Part shown: piece after piece, positions 20,832 to 34,222 of the stretch
Layout of the letters: each line of letters begins with the position of its first letter
Numbering within the stretch: position 1 is the first letter of the stretch
Assembly (NCBI GenBank): GCA_014773175.1
Contig: VXCM01000712.1
Location: 1-64,000 of the forward strand
Source of the DNA: Lucifuga dentata
Lineage: Eukaryota; Chordata; Actinopteri; Ophidiiformes; Bythitidae
Direction: 5' to 3'
DNA length: 64,000 nucleotides
The notes under the pieces: generated by a model
What the model saw: only the letters and a program-made list of their open reading frames with translations
Databases searched by the model: none
Told to the model about the DNA's origin: nothing
Translations under genes and position numbers: made by a program

Positions 20832-23800
20832 AAACAACAGAAAACCTTGGCAGGCACCCTGAATTATTAGTATTCACTTTCCAACTGAAACTCAAAATGA
20901 AAGAAAATGTTCCAATTTACCCCACTGTTCCCTGAGGAGGCTAGCTAATCAAATATGCCACACACGCTATCAGCAATAATGTAGGACTGTGTACATATCA
21001 ACTCAGCTTCAAGCTGTTTATTAGCTCCATATCCGACACTAATTTGGCTGGTGCAGACGTTTAAAATTACACATTTCTTAATTCAGCTGTAAAAGGACAC
21101 CCTGCTAGAGAACCAAATTAATCCTGGCTGCTTTTCCTTGTGAAACTGTCAGAGACCTTCCCACACTTGCAGTGAGAAATCAAACAGATGAGTTTGTATC
21201 TTTGCTCTTTTTTTTTCTTTTTTTTTTTGTGCTCTCTGGCGTGCATAAAGCTTATTTGCTAATCAAATCTACTATTTGAGAGTTTGTGTGTATTTGAATC
21301 TGTAGGCAATGATTCTGTGATTTTGCCACTGACAACTGCATTCAATGCTGTGCTTGATATTGACAGACTAAATAAATGAGATGGCATTCATAAGTTAGCA
21401 GAAACCTAGACTATGACAATAATTGGCATCCCCACTGCTTGCTGTATGTAAAACTGTATGTGCATGATGAACACAAAACCTGACCTTTCAGCAAAATGTC
21501 AAGGGTGTGTAATTCAACCTTAAACATTATCAGGAGCTTCACCCAGGGACAGGCCTGATACAAACAATTTGTCACTTGCTATAGTTGATATCAGTGCCAG
21601 TGTGCAAAGAAGTTGAGGCTCTAAATGTCAGATTTCAATTTGGCTCACCCCCCCCTCCTGATGGATGGACCAATTTAACTCCCTTGAATTCATAGTTTCT
21701 TCATTGTAAAAACTGACTCCTCCCACCATCTTGATGGAGACTCGTGTTTTTCGCAGTAATACATAAAAGAGCAGTGTGCCTATGTCTGTATAGCAGTTAA
21801 TTGAGATTGTTGACAGATGGGTGGCCCCCTGGTTGCTGTCTGGCTCATGACTCCCCAGGGCATTGACACCAATCCATCATGTTCCTTTCTTCACCACTGT
21901 CACATAATTGAAGCAACTGTCCTGGCTGACTTATTCTGGCAACTTTGTTATGAAGTGGATAGGGAGAAAATGACAGGGGAAGCTACGTTAGGGTGAGCCT
22001 TCCTGCCATGCAGTTATATTATTGTATTGATCTATAGGGACAAGTGGCCATGCTATCAAATCCATCAGAAAGTTCTACCTGCTTCAATAGAACATCTAAT
22101 ACTATAGCTCACATATCCCAGTCATTTATATCTTGTATTTAGTTGCCATTGTTGTCCAGGGGAAGGTTCCTACATGTGCTGATGTTGCCATTGTAATTAG
22201 GTTGATGTTGTACTGAGTATGTTTGAAATTATTTTTGGTAATAACCTTTACATGCCTGCATATGACCAACAAATTACTTCTTTCACTGCAGATATTTTTT
22301 GCTCAGTTGCTCTGGAAACTTACTTATAATCACTCATGGAAGCAACAAGATTCACTTGAAAAGTCTCTGGTTTGGGCTTTTTAAGCAGTTTTAATCCTAT
22401 GTTGTCAGCCCAAGGCTCTGTTAGAAGCTTTTCTAAAGTTGTGGTGAGCTGTTCCTGGTGATTTAATGTTCAATTGCCAAGATGCTCACAGCTGGGAGCC
22501 TGTAGTGCTAAGATATATTTTTCATTGTTTTATGAGATGGATTACAGCTCAGCTCACAGAGGGGGCCACACTGTGTTGCATCAACAAGAAGCCACATTAT
22601 TCTATCTAGCAGATTAAGACATTCTGGCAGATATGCATTTTTAAATATATTTTTTATCCAGCTCATTAGAAAATTCTGTGTTTTCTCTCCTTAGTGATGT
22701 TCTGTCTGTGTAATGAGTTTTTGACACTATAAACAGACATTGAATTCATTTGTTTTCTGATGTAGGAATTGCTGTCACTTTGGTCTCTGTGGCTCTCCTG
22801 CAGATGTTTAGGTGCTGTACTAGCATCGAGTCATTTTTATCAATAAGCCTTCATAAATTATTCACTAAAAACATTATTCACTGCCTCCTAGCTAAAAGGC
22901 TTAATAGAGAGAAACAACAATATCCCTCGTGTTTATTCTTTTCAAAAAGGTTTGCTCTTTTAGCACCGTGATATCTTCTCTTTCATGATTCTGTTCTCTG
23001 TTGCTAAAATATAATGTCCAGACACAGCCGATATACATCACTCAAGTTTCTAGAAACTCCTAGAAATTCCCAAATCATGTCTCTAATTATTTTACTTGCC
23101 AATGTGAAATGGCGTTCAATAATGGTTTCCTGGTGATCACATCTAAAATATTGTTAGTAATGACATACTACCTCAGCAGAGAGAATTACAGAGCAGAGAG
23201 TATACGTCAGTGTATTTTGAGAAAATCAATTTTAATAGTATAATCGATAGATGATTCAGTTTCTAGTCCTTAAAAACTCAGGGAGTACACAAAGACTGAC
23301 CTTCGCTCTGGCTGTTATTACAAAAGCACTGTGGGCCTGCCATGCCTAATCTTGCCTTTGAAGAGAATTGACAATCCACATTCTCCACAATAATTAGATA
23401 GAACAGTGCATTGTGTGATGCAGCTGGTAAACAAAGTGCACTGCTAAATCAATAACGAGCAAAGAGAGGCAGTACATTTCTGATAAAATCAATGATTTGT
23501 TCAGCTCAATATGCAGGACAATTACTCAAGAATATTTTGAGGCTGCCTACTTGGTTTCTGTTTCAGTCTTGTTCACTGTCACGTCTGTGACATTTCAGTC
23601 AAAGCAGATGGATAAAGGACACTTCAGATATTTTGCCCACTTTTATTAAAAATCCTATCAAAAAAACAAGTCTCCTTTGAACTTTTCCAATAAAGACTGT
23701 GTACTTAATTGAGCAGTTTAAGTGGAAAAATCATTTAGTCCTGTATTGAATTGTGTAGTTTTGACTGTATTGTATTGTATTGCTTGCATATATTAATTGA

Positions 23801-26736
23801 TTTTTCTTAAATCAAGTGAAAAAGATGCAGTGGGATGAGAACTTTCGATTTTCTTCCTATGCAGACTTGAATGTTTCAGGAATCTTGTTAGTTTCTGGAG
23901 ACACTATCATTTGATTAAAGGAAATTTGAATAGGAAGTAAAACATTTTGGAATGTATCACTTAACTGTTTATTGGGATGGATTACAGTGTTGTTTTTTTT
24001 TTTTTTTTTTTTTTTTTTTTTGGTCGGTGGATGTTGTAGAAAAACACCACATTCACAAACTACACAAATTAGAATTGACTACACAGCAATCATGTCAAAA
24101 GCCATTATTCCAGACTGTTAGAAGAATGTTTGCTCGACTGAACTGAAAAGCTGAGAACAGGTTTTTAGCCCTCCATCAATGCCACTCATTACGCTTTACT
24201 TCACCAGTTTTGCTGCGTAAGTAGCACATTGGGTATTTTCTTGCTTATTGTGTCAATAACGTGCAGGTTATTTTGAGTTCATGTCATTTTTTGATGTGGG
24301 CTGCTCCGGATGCAACACAAACAGCCTGTTGCCATGCATAAAGTCAGAATAAAGTCAGCCTTTTTTAGCAGTTCAAACACATCTTTTATGGTTCACATGT
24401 TGCATCTGTGCAGTGGTTGCAGGAATGACCTTTTCAATTAGAAATAATCTGTGATGCTTGAGTTTTGACAAGAGAAATCAAGCATGTACCAAGCAGTTTG
24501 CCGCTTGAAAGCTTATACCTGTTCAGTGGACAGATGAAGCTTTAGAGTTATCTGAATCTAAAGACCTTATATTTGTAATGGGTTTTCAATTTTGCCATGC
24601 TGAAAGAGTAGTCAATTTTATTTTTGAGTTATATTTTCTGTTTATTTTTTCATTTCAGTTTGGAAAATTCAGCTGCTACATTCTTTGGGACACTAGCTCT
24701 GTACTACCTGAAGAAATTATTGTGTATAGGAGTTCAATATGTCTCAGGTTACCACAAACCTGCAAACTGATTTCTCTGGGTGAGTTTGCAGCCTGGAGCA
24801 CTTTTTTTTTATTCTCTTTGCATTGACAGGCAAACAAATAATGTCACACATACCACTCTATTTCTTTATTATCACGGAAATGTGTGGCTTTTATTGCTCT
24901 ATTTGGTGATGGAAATCAGCTATAGCCTATGGGGAGCAGGATATTAAGTTATATTATGCCACCTGCCCATGTAGAATGCAACAGAACCAAAGCAAAGGTT
25001 CAAGGGAAGACAGATTGTATGTATTGCCTTTGTTAAATTCGTGATATTATCTTTCCTGACAGAAAACTTCATAGATCAATATACAATATGACTGTAAACA
25101 AGAAAATATAGTTTCTTGGTGAATTTTTAGTAGAACAAGAAATCATGGGCAATGGGGTATGGGATGCATTATGAACAGTATCACCATGGTAACAAGGCAA
25201 GATCCCCATCACGGTGCATTCAGGAGATCCCATGATTGCAATTCCGTATCCATGTTTGTATGCTCAAAACATCCCGTCTTTGTTTACAGACCTGTGAAAT
25301 CTCTCTCCAGCTAAAATAGAGGTTTCAGGTCATTACCTTTGTTACACTTGACTAGTAACCTTTGTGATACAAGAATTAAACAGCAAAGCCTAATTGGATG
25401 CAAATGAGATTTTAACGTATTAAGATAATTTTCTGTGCTAGAATATGCTAAAATTTTAATGCTTAGGTTTTAGATGAAATTCTAATGAGGAATGAGGTCA
25501 AAGCAAAGCTATTCAGAGCTTTTTAATTATTTGCGACAAAGATTAAAGGTTGTGACTGGTATTACTCTCTGCACAATATCATTTTACTTTTTCATGGTGT
25601 GTATTTTAGCTGTTAAAGACGTACCACTCTGACCTTGTTACAAAGATTAGAAAACCACTTTAGAATGTAGAATCACTCCTACAGCACTGTGTGAGTGTGT
25701 TTATATGAATTATTTAAACCAGATTAAACATGCAGAGGCATTTGGCCATTTCAAACTGAATAAACCCTCCACCTGCACCAACATCATTTCATGAGTCATA
25801 AACTAATTTTTTAGAACATTCTGCCTTTTTCTCAGATGAACCAGAAAATTATCTCAAAAGTTATTATCCTCATATTATTTTATTGTTCTATATTAACATT
25901 TCATGAACAAGTTTCCAGTCATGGATAAATTTACTTTATTACAGCAATTTATTCACTACCTGTGATCTCACACAATAATATTTACTGAAGAAACTGTAAT
26001 GCCAATGTATGTTTTACCTAGAAATCAATGTAAATAACCCTATTTCCAACTTTGAAATCTAAAAGAATAATTTAAATGTTTGTTCTTCAGATCTTGACAT
26101 CATCTGATTAAATCACACAGAACTATTTATCATTACCAACTTTCCCAAACTGTGATTATAAGTTTTTGTTTAGCTTGACCTCTGTAAGCAGAGATTTGAA
26201 TGAATTTGGGGGAAATATTTCACCACTTCCAGCAGGGTTGAAATCTTAACATACTGTATGATACTGTGTAGGAATATTTAACTATCAACTCTACGTTTAT
26301 TTTCATGTCATATAAGCAATGTCGAGCTGTGGACAAACTTGAGTTTGTGCAGCAGTTTTGGTGCTGTGTTTATTACTGGATGAGATGTTTTCAGTGGGGA
26401 GTAAGTGGATGGGACAGAACATTGCTCAGCAGGAAGTGGACAGTAAATAAAAGGGTGTAGTAGTGCTTACTGAGTGTTCCCTCCTAAGTCTTGTCTTTCA
26501 CATATCAGGGTGTTGAATACTTTTGGGGAAAAAAATACTTCACTCCAGGTGTTGTGATGCAAAGCTCAACATGAAGGTAACAAAGAAAAATTTGATATTT
26601 ATTTTTTTCAGGCTCCAGCAGAGACTCTTTGTAGTGATGATGCTAGGAGTTTTAGAGTAGAAAGAAAAAGGTGAGAAAGAGCACAACAACAGCACGACTG
26701 AGCCCATCTCATGAGTGCTCATCCTGGTGCATCTTC

Positions 26737-26737
<1 letters not shown>
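20005..26737. other. Non-coding intergenic stretch downstream of the gla promoter
   Basis: No exon, RNA gene or recognised transposon was seen in about 6.7 kb. It contains homopolymers with an N (20236-20279), poly-T at 20803-20827 and 23992-24021, and (TG)n. From about 21,000 to 26,500 the sequence is unusually free of repeats, the kind of stretch where conserved non-coding elements are often found, but conservation cannot be judged from one sequence. Confidence 0.4.
20470..20521. repeat. (TG)n microsatellite
   Basis: About 26 uninterrupted TG units. Confidence 0.95.
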
Positions 26738-26791
<54 letters not shown>

Positions 26792-26810
26792 NCACACACA
26801 CACACACACA
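26738..26810. repeat. (CA)n microsatellite with assembly N
   Basis: About 36 CA units broken by an N at 26792, so the true length is unknown. Confidence 0.95.
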
Positions 26811-27425
26811 GACACAGCCCCCATAGACTGGTTGCCTCGCCTCCAATCCCATCCACACCTCATACAGAATTATTAGTTCTTGGCTTCTCAGTATGTTTCC
26901 AAGGCAACAAGACTTTCTGGAAGTGTTGAATCTGCTCTAGTCTATACAACTGACTTTTTTTTTTCTTTTTTTTAGGTTTAATAGTTCAAAAAAAAAAAAG
27001 TGAAAATGCTGATCAGAAATAGGAATATTTTATTGTAACTGTTTCTTTGTCATCCTTGGGAAAAGTAAAAATACTTTCCTAATATTGCTAATGGGCCTTT
27101 ATGGGTGTGATAGCAAATTGAACCTTTCATTCGCATGCTCAGCCAATCACAATTAGCTTATTAGTTACCCATATAAAAAGGCTTATGGGGTGAAGACAGA
27201 TTACTTCACCCACTGATGTGACACTGATATATTGATAACATGCCACATCACAAAACCAACTGATGAGAAGCTGAAGAAAAGTTAAACAGTTGTATAATCC
27301 AGTGGATCAATGCATCTTTCCTTATATAACATTTGGAAACCCAACCATTTTATTGCATAAAATAGTGGATTTTGCTTGTTCACCCTGAATAGTCTACATG
27401 CACTCATACAGTTCATTCTGTTCCT

Positions 27426-27463
<38 letters not shown>

Positions 27464-27952
27464 TTATTTAAAGTGCAAAATCACCATGCATCATGGTCCC
27501 GATACACTTTACAGTAAAGGTAAAAAGTAGGGACATTAAAAAGATCATCAAAGCAAAGTTACAGTAAAAACAAGAACATTAAAAGAGCAAAGTTAAAAGG
27601 ATGCTTGAAAAAGTAATAATCTAAGGTAGGCCGTAAAATAATGAATAGAGGTGGGTTTTCAACCTTGATTTAAAATTTTCAACTGAGCTTGCTTCTTTAA
27701 CATGTAGTGGTAGTGTATTCCAGAGATAAGGGGCACGGTAAGCAAATGCTCTAAAGCCAAGCGATTTTTTGTTAATTGAAGGAATAACCAGGAGAGCAGC
27801 ATCGAGAGAACGGAGAGGACGAGCTGGTGTGTATGGTGTAAGTAGCTCAGATAAGTAAGGTGGTGCAAGTCCATGCAAGGCCTTATAAGTTAAAAGAAGA
27901 ACCTTAAAATCAGCTCTAGCTTGTACTGGTAGCCAATGAAGAGAGGCCAGAA
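27426..27952 (-). mobile_element. 5'-truncated LINE (L2-like) 3' end with ATTG tail
   Basis: On the minus strand the sequence opens ASLHWLPVQARADFKVLLLT then YKALHGLAPPYLSELL, and later FAYRAPYLWNTLP and NFKSRLKTHLYSLFY, ending at a stop at 27621. This is the conserved C-terminal end of L2-type non-LTR reverse transcriptase ORFs. A 3' UTR follows and closes with about nine ATTG repeats (plus strand (AATC)n at 27426-27463), the expected microsatellite tail. The frame is open through this part, so the insertion is not very old. The 5' truncation point lies near 27,950. Confidence 0.8.
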
Positions 27953-30149
27953 CGAGCCAGAACTTATCAGGAGCCAGAACTTAAGAGACTATAACAGATT
28001 GGACGTCACATCTATTGTCCTTCTACACTGCATCAGATGAATCATTTCTGCATATCACAATAGCAGGATGTGGATCACCAGAAAGACTGACAGACTCTCC
28101 TGATATACCCCACAAGCAGGGGGACAATCTGGTGGAATGAAGAGAAAGTATATTTCATTTTTCTTAACCATGGCTTGTTTGCAACATACAGTACAGTGCA
28201 TGCTAAAATTGTCTCAGTTAAGCATGTTTAGAATGTTGGTGTATTGTAGCTGTGGTTGTTTCTCAGCATTAAATCTTTCACCAGGTTGATGTGCCAACGG
28301 CTCATTTCGAAAGGCAGGTCCCCACCAAACATGTGGGGACATGTATGTGAGGCCACTGTGAAGATTGACATGGGAGGCTGTTTTGCTTAGTGGTGTGATC
28401 TGGAGGGTTTTCTCTAGTGTTGAGGAACCCGACCTATAGAGAGGGTGGCCATTAGTTTCTGCTGGAAACAAAGCCAGGCAGACTACCTCAGCATTTCTTG
28501 TGCATTTCCCATCTGAACTACTGTTTGAAGTGCCAGGCACATGAAAGTGACAATGATCTGCCATGCTGTAGCCTGAGCGGCCCCTACAATGTCCGGGCTC
28601 TGAGAGATGAGATCAAAACCACCTCCAAAACAGAACCAGTGGGTTTGTTGTGGAGTACTTTTCTTCCAACTCATCATGGATTCTGTTTTATTATGTGCTG
28701 TACCAGCTGGACAGTGTGAAACATGGCCAAAGTGGAGCCATGAAAATTAGATTGTGTAGCAGAAGGAATTATCCAGCAATGCAGGCTATTTCAGTGCTAT
28801 GTTTGTACACTTTGAGAATAATAAGGGGCAAGGGAATAGCTGAATGTAATTGTCATAATCTTCTGAAAGTTGAAGCTCTGGTACTTCCTTCACTTTGGAA
28901 TTCAAAACTACAGTTTTGAATTCCACAGTGTAGAATCTGTTCCCAGAAGCATCAATTCCCCTAAGTTCAATGTAAGCACACAGTGTGTGGGGGAGGTGAA
29001 TGAGGAGGTGCAGGTTGGCAACATTACTTTGGTAGAGAAAGAGGAGAAGTCATTTGTTACAAAGAAATTCAATAAATGATTAATTTCAGGTTAGTGTGAT
29101 AGAATCATCTGTCATACTGCATTTCTAAAAGTTTCTATAATATTCTGAATTTTAGGTTTCAACATGCTATGGAGTTTTATCAGTGCTACATGCCTACCAT
29201 CCCATCAGTGCTAGTGTTTTTTAAATGATCCTTAATTTGTGATAACGTCTCTTGTTTTAGATGATATCAAACATGTGTACACTGATTTAGAGTAAAAAAA
29301 AAAAACTAAGCAGAATCATTGTAGACTGACAAGGTCTTGCTACCCCAGCTTTACTTTTGACCTGCCATTGAAGACAAGCAATGAAGATGGAAAGTTTAAC
29401 CTTAAGAAACATCAGAAGCATTCATTATCATGCTGTCTTTAGCATTCTCGGGGACAGGTGATATTTAACAAAGGGACTTTTCTTGCCCCTTTGTTAATTA
29501 GCACAGAAGAAATGACCTTTATAAACTGTCACTGCCTATGTCACCTAGTAAGATGTTTGGATCCTCCAAATTAGATCCATTTTCAGTCACTATGTTTATT
29601 TTGTATACAGACAATAGTACTTAAATTCTTATCATTTTGTGAGCATTTGTCTTAATATATGATTTTGAGGATATGATAACCACTTTTTTATGGATCATAC
29701 CAGTTCACAATTATTGACGTATTGCTGTCAACTTGCTGTGCTTTGCTCCCTTCATCTTAGTTTGACAAAATTGCTCAAAGATCTAATATCACAATATTCC
29801 TGACATGAGCCCATAATATGATTGAACTTAGAGAGGTATCACAAATTTATCTACATATGCTGGCTACTAGGCCCTTGGTAATCCAGATCCCCACAGCATC
29901 CACCTGTGCTGCTGATAATCCAGGCATGATCTGCCATATTTGTTGTCCGTAGAGAAGGTGCAGGATGTGCATTAAAGCTTTTTCCTACATAAAGAAAATG
30001 AAGAGAGAAACTATATTGTCACGCATTCTGAAATGGAGGAGTTTGGTACTGAAAGAACGCTCTTCCCAGATTTTAAACCTAATTGTCTCCAAAGAAGGTT
30101 TTAGCTTTTATAATGTGCTGGAAGTCTTTGGGCAAATAAAACAAATCTC
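27953..30149. other. Intergenic, no feature recognised
   Basis: Several open frames cover 28,210-29,080 on both strands, but none shows a known motif or splice structure. No repeat was identified. Confidence 0.4.
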
Positions 30150-30965
30150 CATCCATCCATCCATTATCCTCCGCTTATCCGGGTCCGAGTCACGGTGGCA
30201 GCAGACTAAGCAGACCGGCCCACACTTCCTTGTCCCCGGCCAGGCCCTCTAACTCCTCCTGGGGGCCGAGGCGTTCCCAGGCCAGCCGGGAGATGTAATC
30301 CCTCCAGCGTGTCCTGGGTCTTCCCCGGGGCCTCTTCCCACGTGACGTCCCTGGAAGACCTCCCTAGGGAGATGACCAGGGGGCATCCTTATTAGGTGCC
30401 CGAACCACCTCAACTGACTCCTTTCAATGCGGAGGAGCANTGGCAGCAGACTAAGCAGACCGGCCCACACTTCCTTGTCCCCGGCCAGGCCCTCTAACTC
30501 CTCCTGGGGGCCGAGGCGTTCCCAGGCCAGCCGGGAGATGTAATCCCTCCAGCGTGTCCTGGGTCTTCCCCGGGGCCTCTTCCCACGTGACGTCCCTGGA
30601 AGACCTCCCTAGGGAGATGACCAGGGGGCATCCTTATTAGGTGCCCGAACCACCTCAACTGACTCCTTTCAATGCGGAGGAGCAGCGGCTCTAGTCCGAG
30701 TCCCTCCCGGATATCCGAGCTTCTCACCCTGTCCCTGAGAGTCAGCCCAGACACCCTACGGAGGAACTTCATTTCCGCTGCTTGTATCCGCGATCTTGTC
30801 CTTTCGGTCATTACCCAGAGCTCATGACCATAGGTGAGGATAGGAACGTAGACTGATCGGTAAATTGAGAACCTCACCTTCTGGCTCAGCTCCCTCTTCA
30901 CCACGACGGTCCGGTACAGCGTCCGTAGGACCTCGGACACTGCACCAATCAAAATCAGCACCTCC
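30150..30965 (-). mobile_element. 5'-truncated fish non-LTR retrotransposon (RTE/Rex-like) 3' end
   Basis: On the minus strand from about 30961 an open frame reads TLYRTVVVKRELS, VPILTYGHELWVMTERTRSR, AAEMKFLRRVSGL, VRSSDIREGLGLEPLLLR and QLRWFGHLIRMPPG. This is the C-terminal end of the reverse-transcriptase ORF of an element family common in fish. The last part (GRGPGEDPGHAGG) is frameshifted relative to the family. The element ends in GGAT repeats (plus 'catccatccatcc' at 30150). 244 bp are exactly duplicated around an N at 30440, so the apparent length is inflated. Clade assignment between RTE and Rex types is uncertain. Confidence 0.75.
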
Positions 30966-31744
30966 TAAAACAAACCTGATTTTTTTCAAATATTTTCCAA
31001 GCATAAACGTAAGTACTGAACTCACTGAGTGTATTGTATTATGTTGTTTTGTATTCTATTGTATGATATATACATATACATACATATGTATACATGTATA
31101 TATTGTATGTCGAGACATCCTGGTCCCTGAGTACCACAGCACTGCATACGTTCCATCTCTCCCTTCTCTACTCATACCTGATAAAGTAGTGATGTGGCAT
31201 TCGAGGCCCAGGAACGAGAATCTCTGCAATACTCAGAATGAAAACTATTAATCCAAGATAAGAAAATAATGTGAGATTGTTACCAGATGGTAAAAAGGCC
31301 ATTCTTGAATTAAACAATAAGCAGAGGGTTATTTGCCTCTGCTAATGACTTTTAAAGGAGATTTGTTAATGTTAAACTGTCTGTCAGCAGAATATTGGGA
31401 GGACAGTGGAACTAACTACTGACATCCCCAACATGATGGATTTTTGCCTGAAGTTTTTAATTTCTAAGCAATTTTTAAAAATCAGAATTAAACTGGTATT
31501 TGCTATTTGGTGAACAATAAGTTGTCTGACTGAACTTTGGGAAGAGGAAAAAAAAAAACACTATAAAGTTCTTTGGCGATCCTCTCCCCTCTCTAAAACA
31601 CCAGTGGTTTAGTTTAGTTTTTAGTTTGGTTTCCGCCCCATTCAACTCCAAACGCAGCTGATCGTGATTGTTTTTTGCTGACTGATACAACTGTCACTTC
31701 CGCAAAGAAATTACGTCTAAATAACAAACAAAATATTAATATTA
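30966..31744. other. Intergenic, no feature recognised
   Basis: AT-rich sequence with a short TA/CATA-rich run near 31066-31108. Nothing else was recognised. Confidence 0.4.
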
Positions 31745-32892
31745 CCTATATACTAGACTATAAGCCCATCTCAACTATAAGCCTACCCCCCAAAGTTGAC
31801 CTGCAAATTTAGCTTTTTACAAAAACCTGCATATAAGCTGACCATTTAACAATTTAGCCTGCCTTTTTTTTTTCTGGATATTGTCATAGAATTGCTGTGA
31901 TTTTCTGAAAATAATCCACATACCAGTAAATATATACATACTGATTACATAACTAACATTAGCTGACGTTAAGTTTTCCATACTCCTCTTCCTTTTCTGA
32001 ATCGCCAATGATGCAGTGATGAAGGTAAGGAAAGCTTTACAAATGAGCTTTAATTATCACGGCGCTTATTTAGCATATTTAGCTGTGTAATTGTGTTTTT
32101 TTTTTTGTTTTTTGTTTGTTTTTGTTAAGAATCTCACCCATTACGTATTTTCAGTAATTATCCTGTACCTGAGTCTATGGACTTGAGTCCGTCTATGTGC
32201 TGCACATTCCTCCTTCAGCGTTTTGGAATTCTCTCAGCCGACCTCCTGATGTTGTTCCATCAATTTATTTGTTTAGTAAATTAGCTGTTTTCCTGAGTAT
32301 TGTCATAGTATTCCTGTGATTTTCTGAAAATAATCCATGTACGGGTCGTGGCTGTTTTAAAACTTCACCGTTTTAACGGGGCTTCTCTTCCTGACGCACA
32401 CCGGAATGATAACATCGCGCTCTTGTTGTTTTCGTGGATTATTTATTTTCAAACTCAAAACAACAAAACATGAGGTGAGGTGAGGTAAATAACTATACCG
32501 CTACCCCGTTCCTCCAGCTGAACGTCTATAGATCTTCCGTGCCGGTACATATCATAACCTGATCATAGCGGCACTTCACGGAGCCGGCTCTGATCAATCA
32601 GTATATTAAAACATAGTAACTTATTTGATTTCACTTCTCTCAAATTAAATATTTTAAACATTTGATAATTAACCAAGAAATAGCTCTAACACCGGTACCG
32701 GTAAACATGATATTTATTTCAGCAGCTGATTAGCTACGTTAGTCAGGAAATATCTCATTCTAAGGTATGATTTAAATTATGTTCCATGGCTAGTGGTAAT
32801 TGGTAGTATTTCCACGCCTGGAAATTTCGGTCTGATTTGAATTACTCTACTATAAGCCGACCCCCGATTTGCGTTGTGAAATTATACGGTAA
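31745..32892. repeat. Composite repeat with 'actataagcc' modules
   Basis: A left module 'actataagcctacccccc' (about 31,774) and a right module 'actataagccgacccccg' (about 32,850) are in the same orientation. Between them a block of about 55 bp near 31,870-31,922 is repeated near 32,292-32,344 (both contain tgtgattttctgaaaataat). This suggests two partial copies of one repeat, or an element with internal duplication. I cannot name the family. Confidence 0.45.
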
Positions 32893-33616
32893 TTTTATTC
32901 ATTTAGTCAAGTCCTATAATGGTTCATGTAAGAGAAACAAATGACATCAAACTCCTGCCACGTCTCCACCAATACTCAGGGGTTGCTGTTTATGTTGTCA
33001 GTATTTGGAAAGAATTAATGTGCGCTTGGTTTAAATTTCCACAATTAGCTGGTGCATTTTATTTTTAATAAAAAAAAAATATGATAGATATGTATATTGA
33101 GTAAATTTTCATGTCAGAAACAGAGTCAAACACCAACATGAAACTCATTACTGTTGGATTTACAGGGAAGACCATATATTGACCAAGAGATGCCAGTCTG
33201 GAAAATAATGAAAAGCTGACCAGTGACGTCATTTTTCTCTGCATAAAGGTAAGAAGTTATCTCTTCTGATTCTGTTTATGCGCTGTTTAAAATGCTTTAG
33301 TTTGCTATCCAGTGATCATTCGCTTATATTGTTGTCTTTGATTTTCAGTGCCGTTTTTTTTTTAATGTATATGTCCTATTCTGTGATTGTCTTTTTTTAA
33401 TCCATAAATATGTCATGTTCTTGTACTATATTCTCAACAAATTAAAACCAAAGCACAGGTGATAAATAAGCATGCATGTTGCAGCTTTGCAAGTCATATT
33501 CTGTAGTTGTGCATGCGTTCAGACTTTGCACTCAGCTAAATGCCTTCTGGAGTTGATGGTTAGTCTGCTTTTGGTCTGGATGATAACGATTAAAAGGTAT
33601 GTAACAGATATGAAGA
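32893..33616. other. Intergenic, no feature recognised
   Basis: AT-rich; no coding sequence or repeat was identified. Confidence 0.4.
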
Positions 33617-33967
33617 TTAATTCAGATGCATACCATCAATGTTGCATGTTTGAGCCTAATATATTAAATTTTTATACATGTAAGGTTACTGACAATCATT
33701 TCCCAAAGNTGCATGTTTGAGCCTAATATATTAAATTTTTATACATGTAAGGTTACTGACAATCATTTCCCAAAGAATAAAACTGTATTTCAGCTTTCCT
33801 GATGTTTTGCAAAATCTCTTAAAATCAAGTATTCAAGTGATACACCCACCTTAAAAATTGATGTTTCACCTGCTAATAGTTACGCTGCCTCATGAAGGTA
33901 TGGTCATTTAAATTTTTTGATACGCAGGTCTTCTTTTGGGACTATATTCCCTGGTGGAGACATACAN

Positions 33968-33999
<32 letters not shown>

Positions 34000-34222
34000 C
34001 TGAATATATGTGTCGTTCACGATGATGGATTACCTATCCCAAGAACATTTCAAGTATCAGCAAGTTGATTTTAATACCGTACCAGAATGAACTGAAACCA
34101 GTGGCGGTCTGGAATTTTTTTAAAGTCACTGTTCCAGTAGTATGCTTTGGGAAATGATTGTCAGTAATGTTACGTGTATGAAAATTGAATCAAACTGCAA
34201 AATAGGTGGTATGGTCCTTTAA
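33617..34222 (+). mobile_element. TTAA-flanked inverted-repeat element, copy A
   Basis: The right end (34,146-34,222) reads ctttgggaaatgattgtcag and ends ggtatggtccttTAA. The left end reads gcataccatc and tgcatgtttgagcc, then tgacaatcatttcccaaag, the inverse of the right end. The interior carries the family core gggactatattccctgg near 33,940. No ORF; non-autonomous. A poly-A run with an N (33967) and an exact 66-bp duplication around the N at 33709 distort its length. The left boundary is approximate. Confidence 0.65.

Noticed and set aside
27426..27463. Regular short repeats considered as a CRISPR-like array
   Set aside because: Uninterrupted 4-bp microsatellite forming a LINE tail, with no spacers, in a vertebrate genome.
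28214..28919. Overlapping open frames on both strands
   Set aside because: No known motif, no splice structure and no codon signal that favours either strand.
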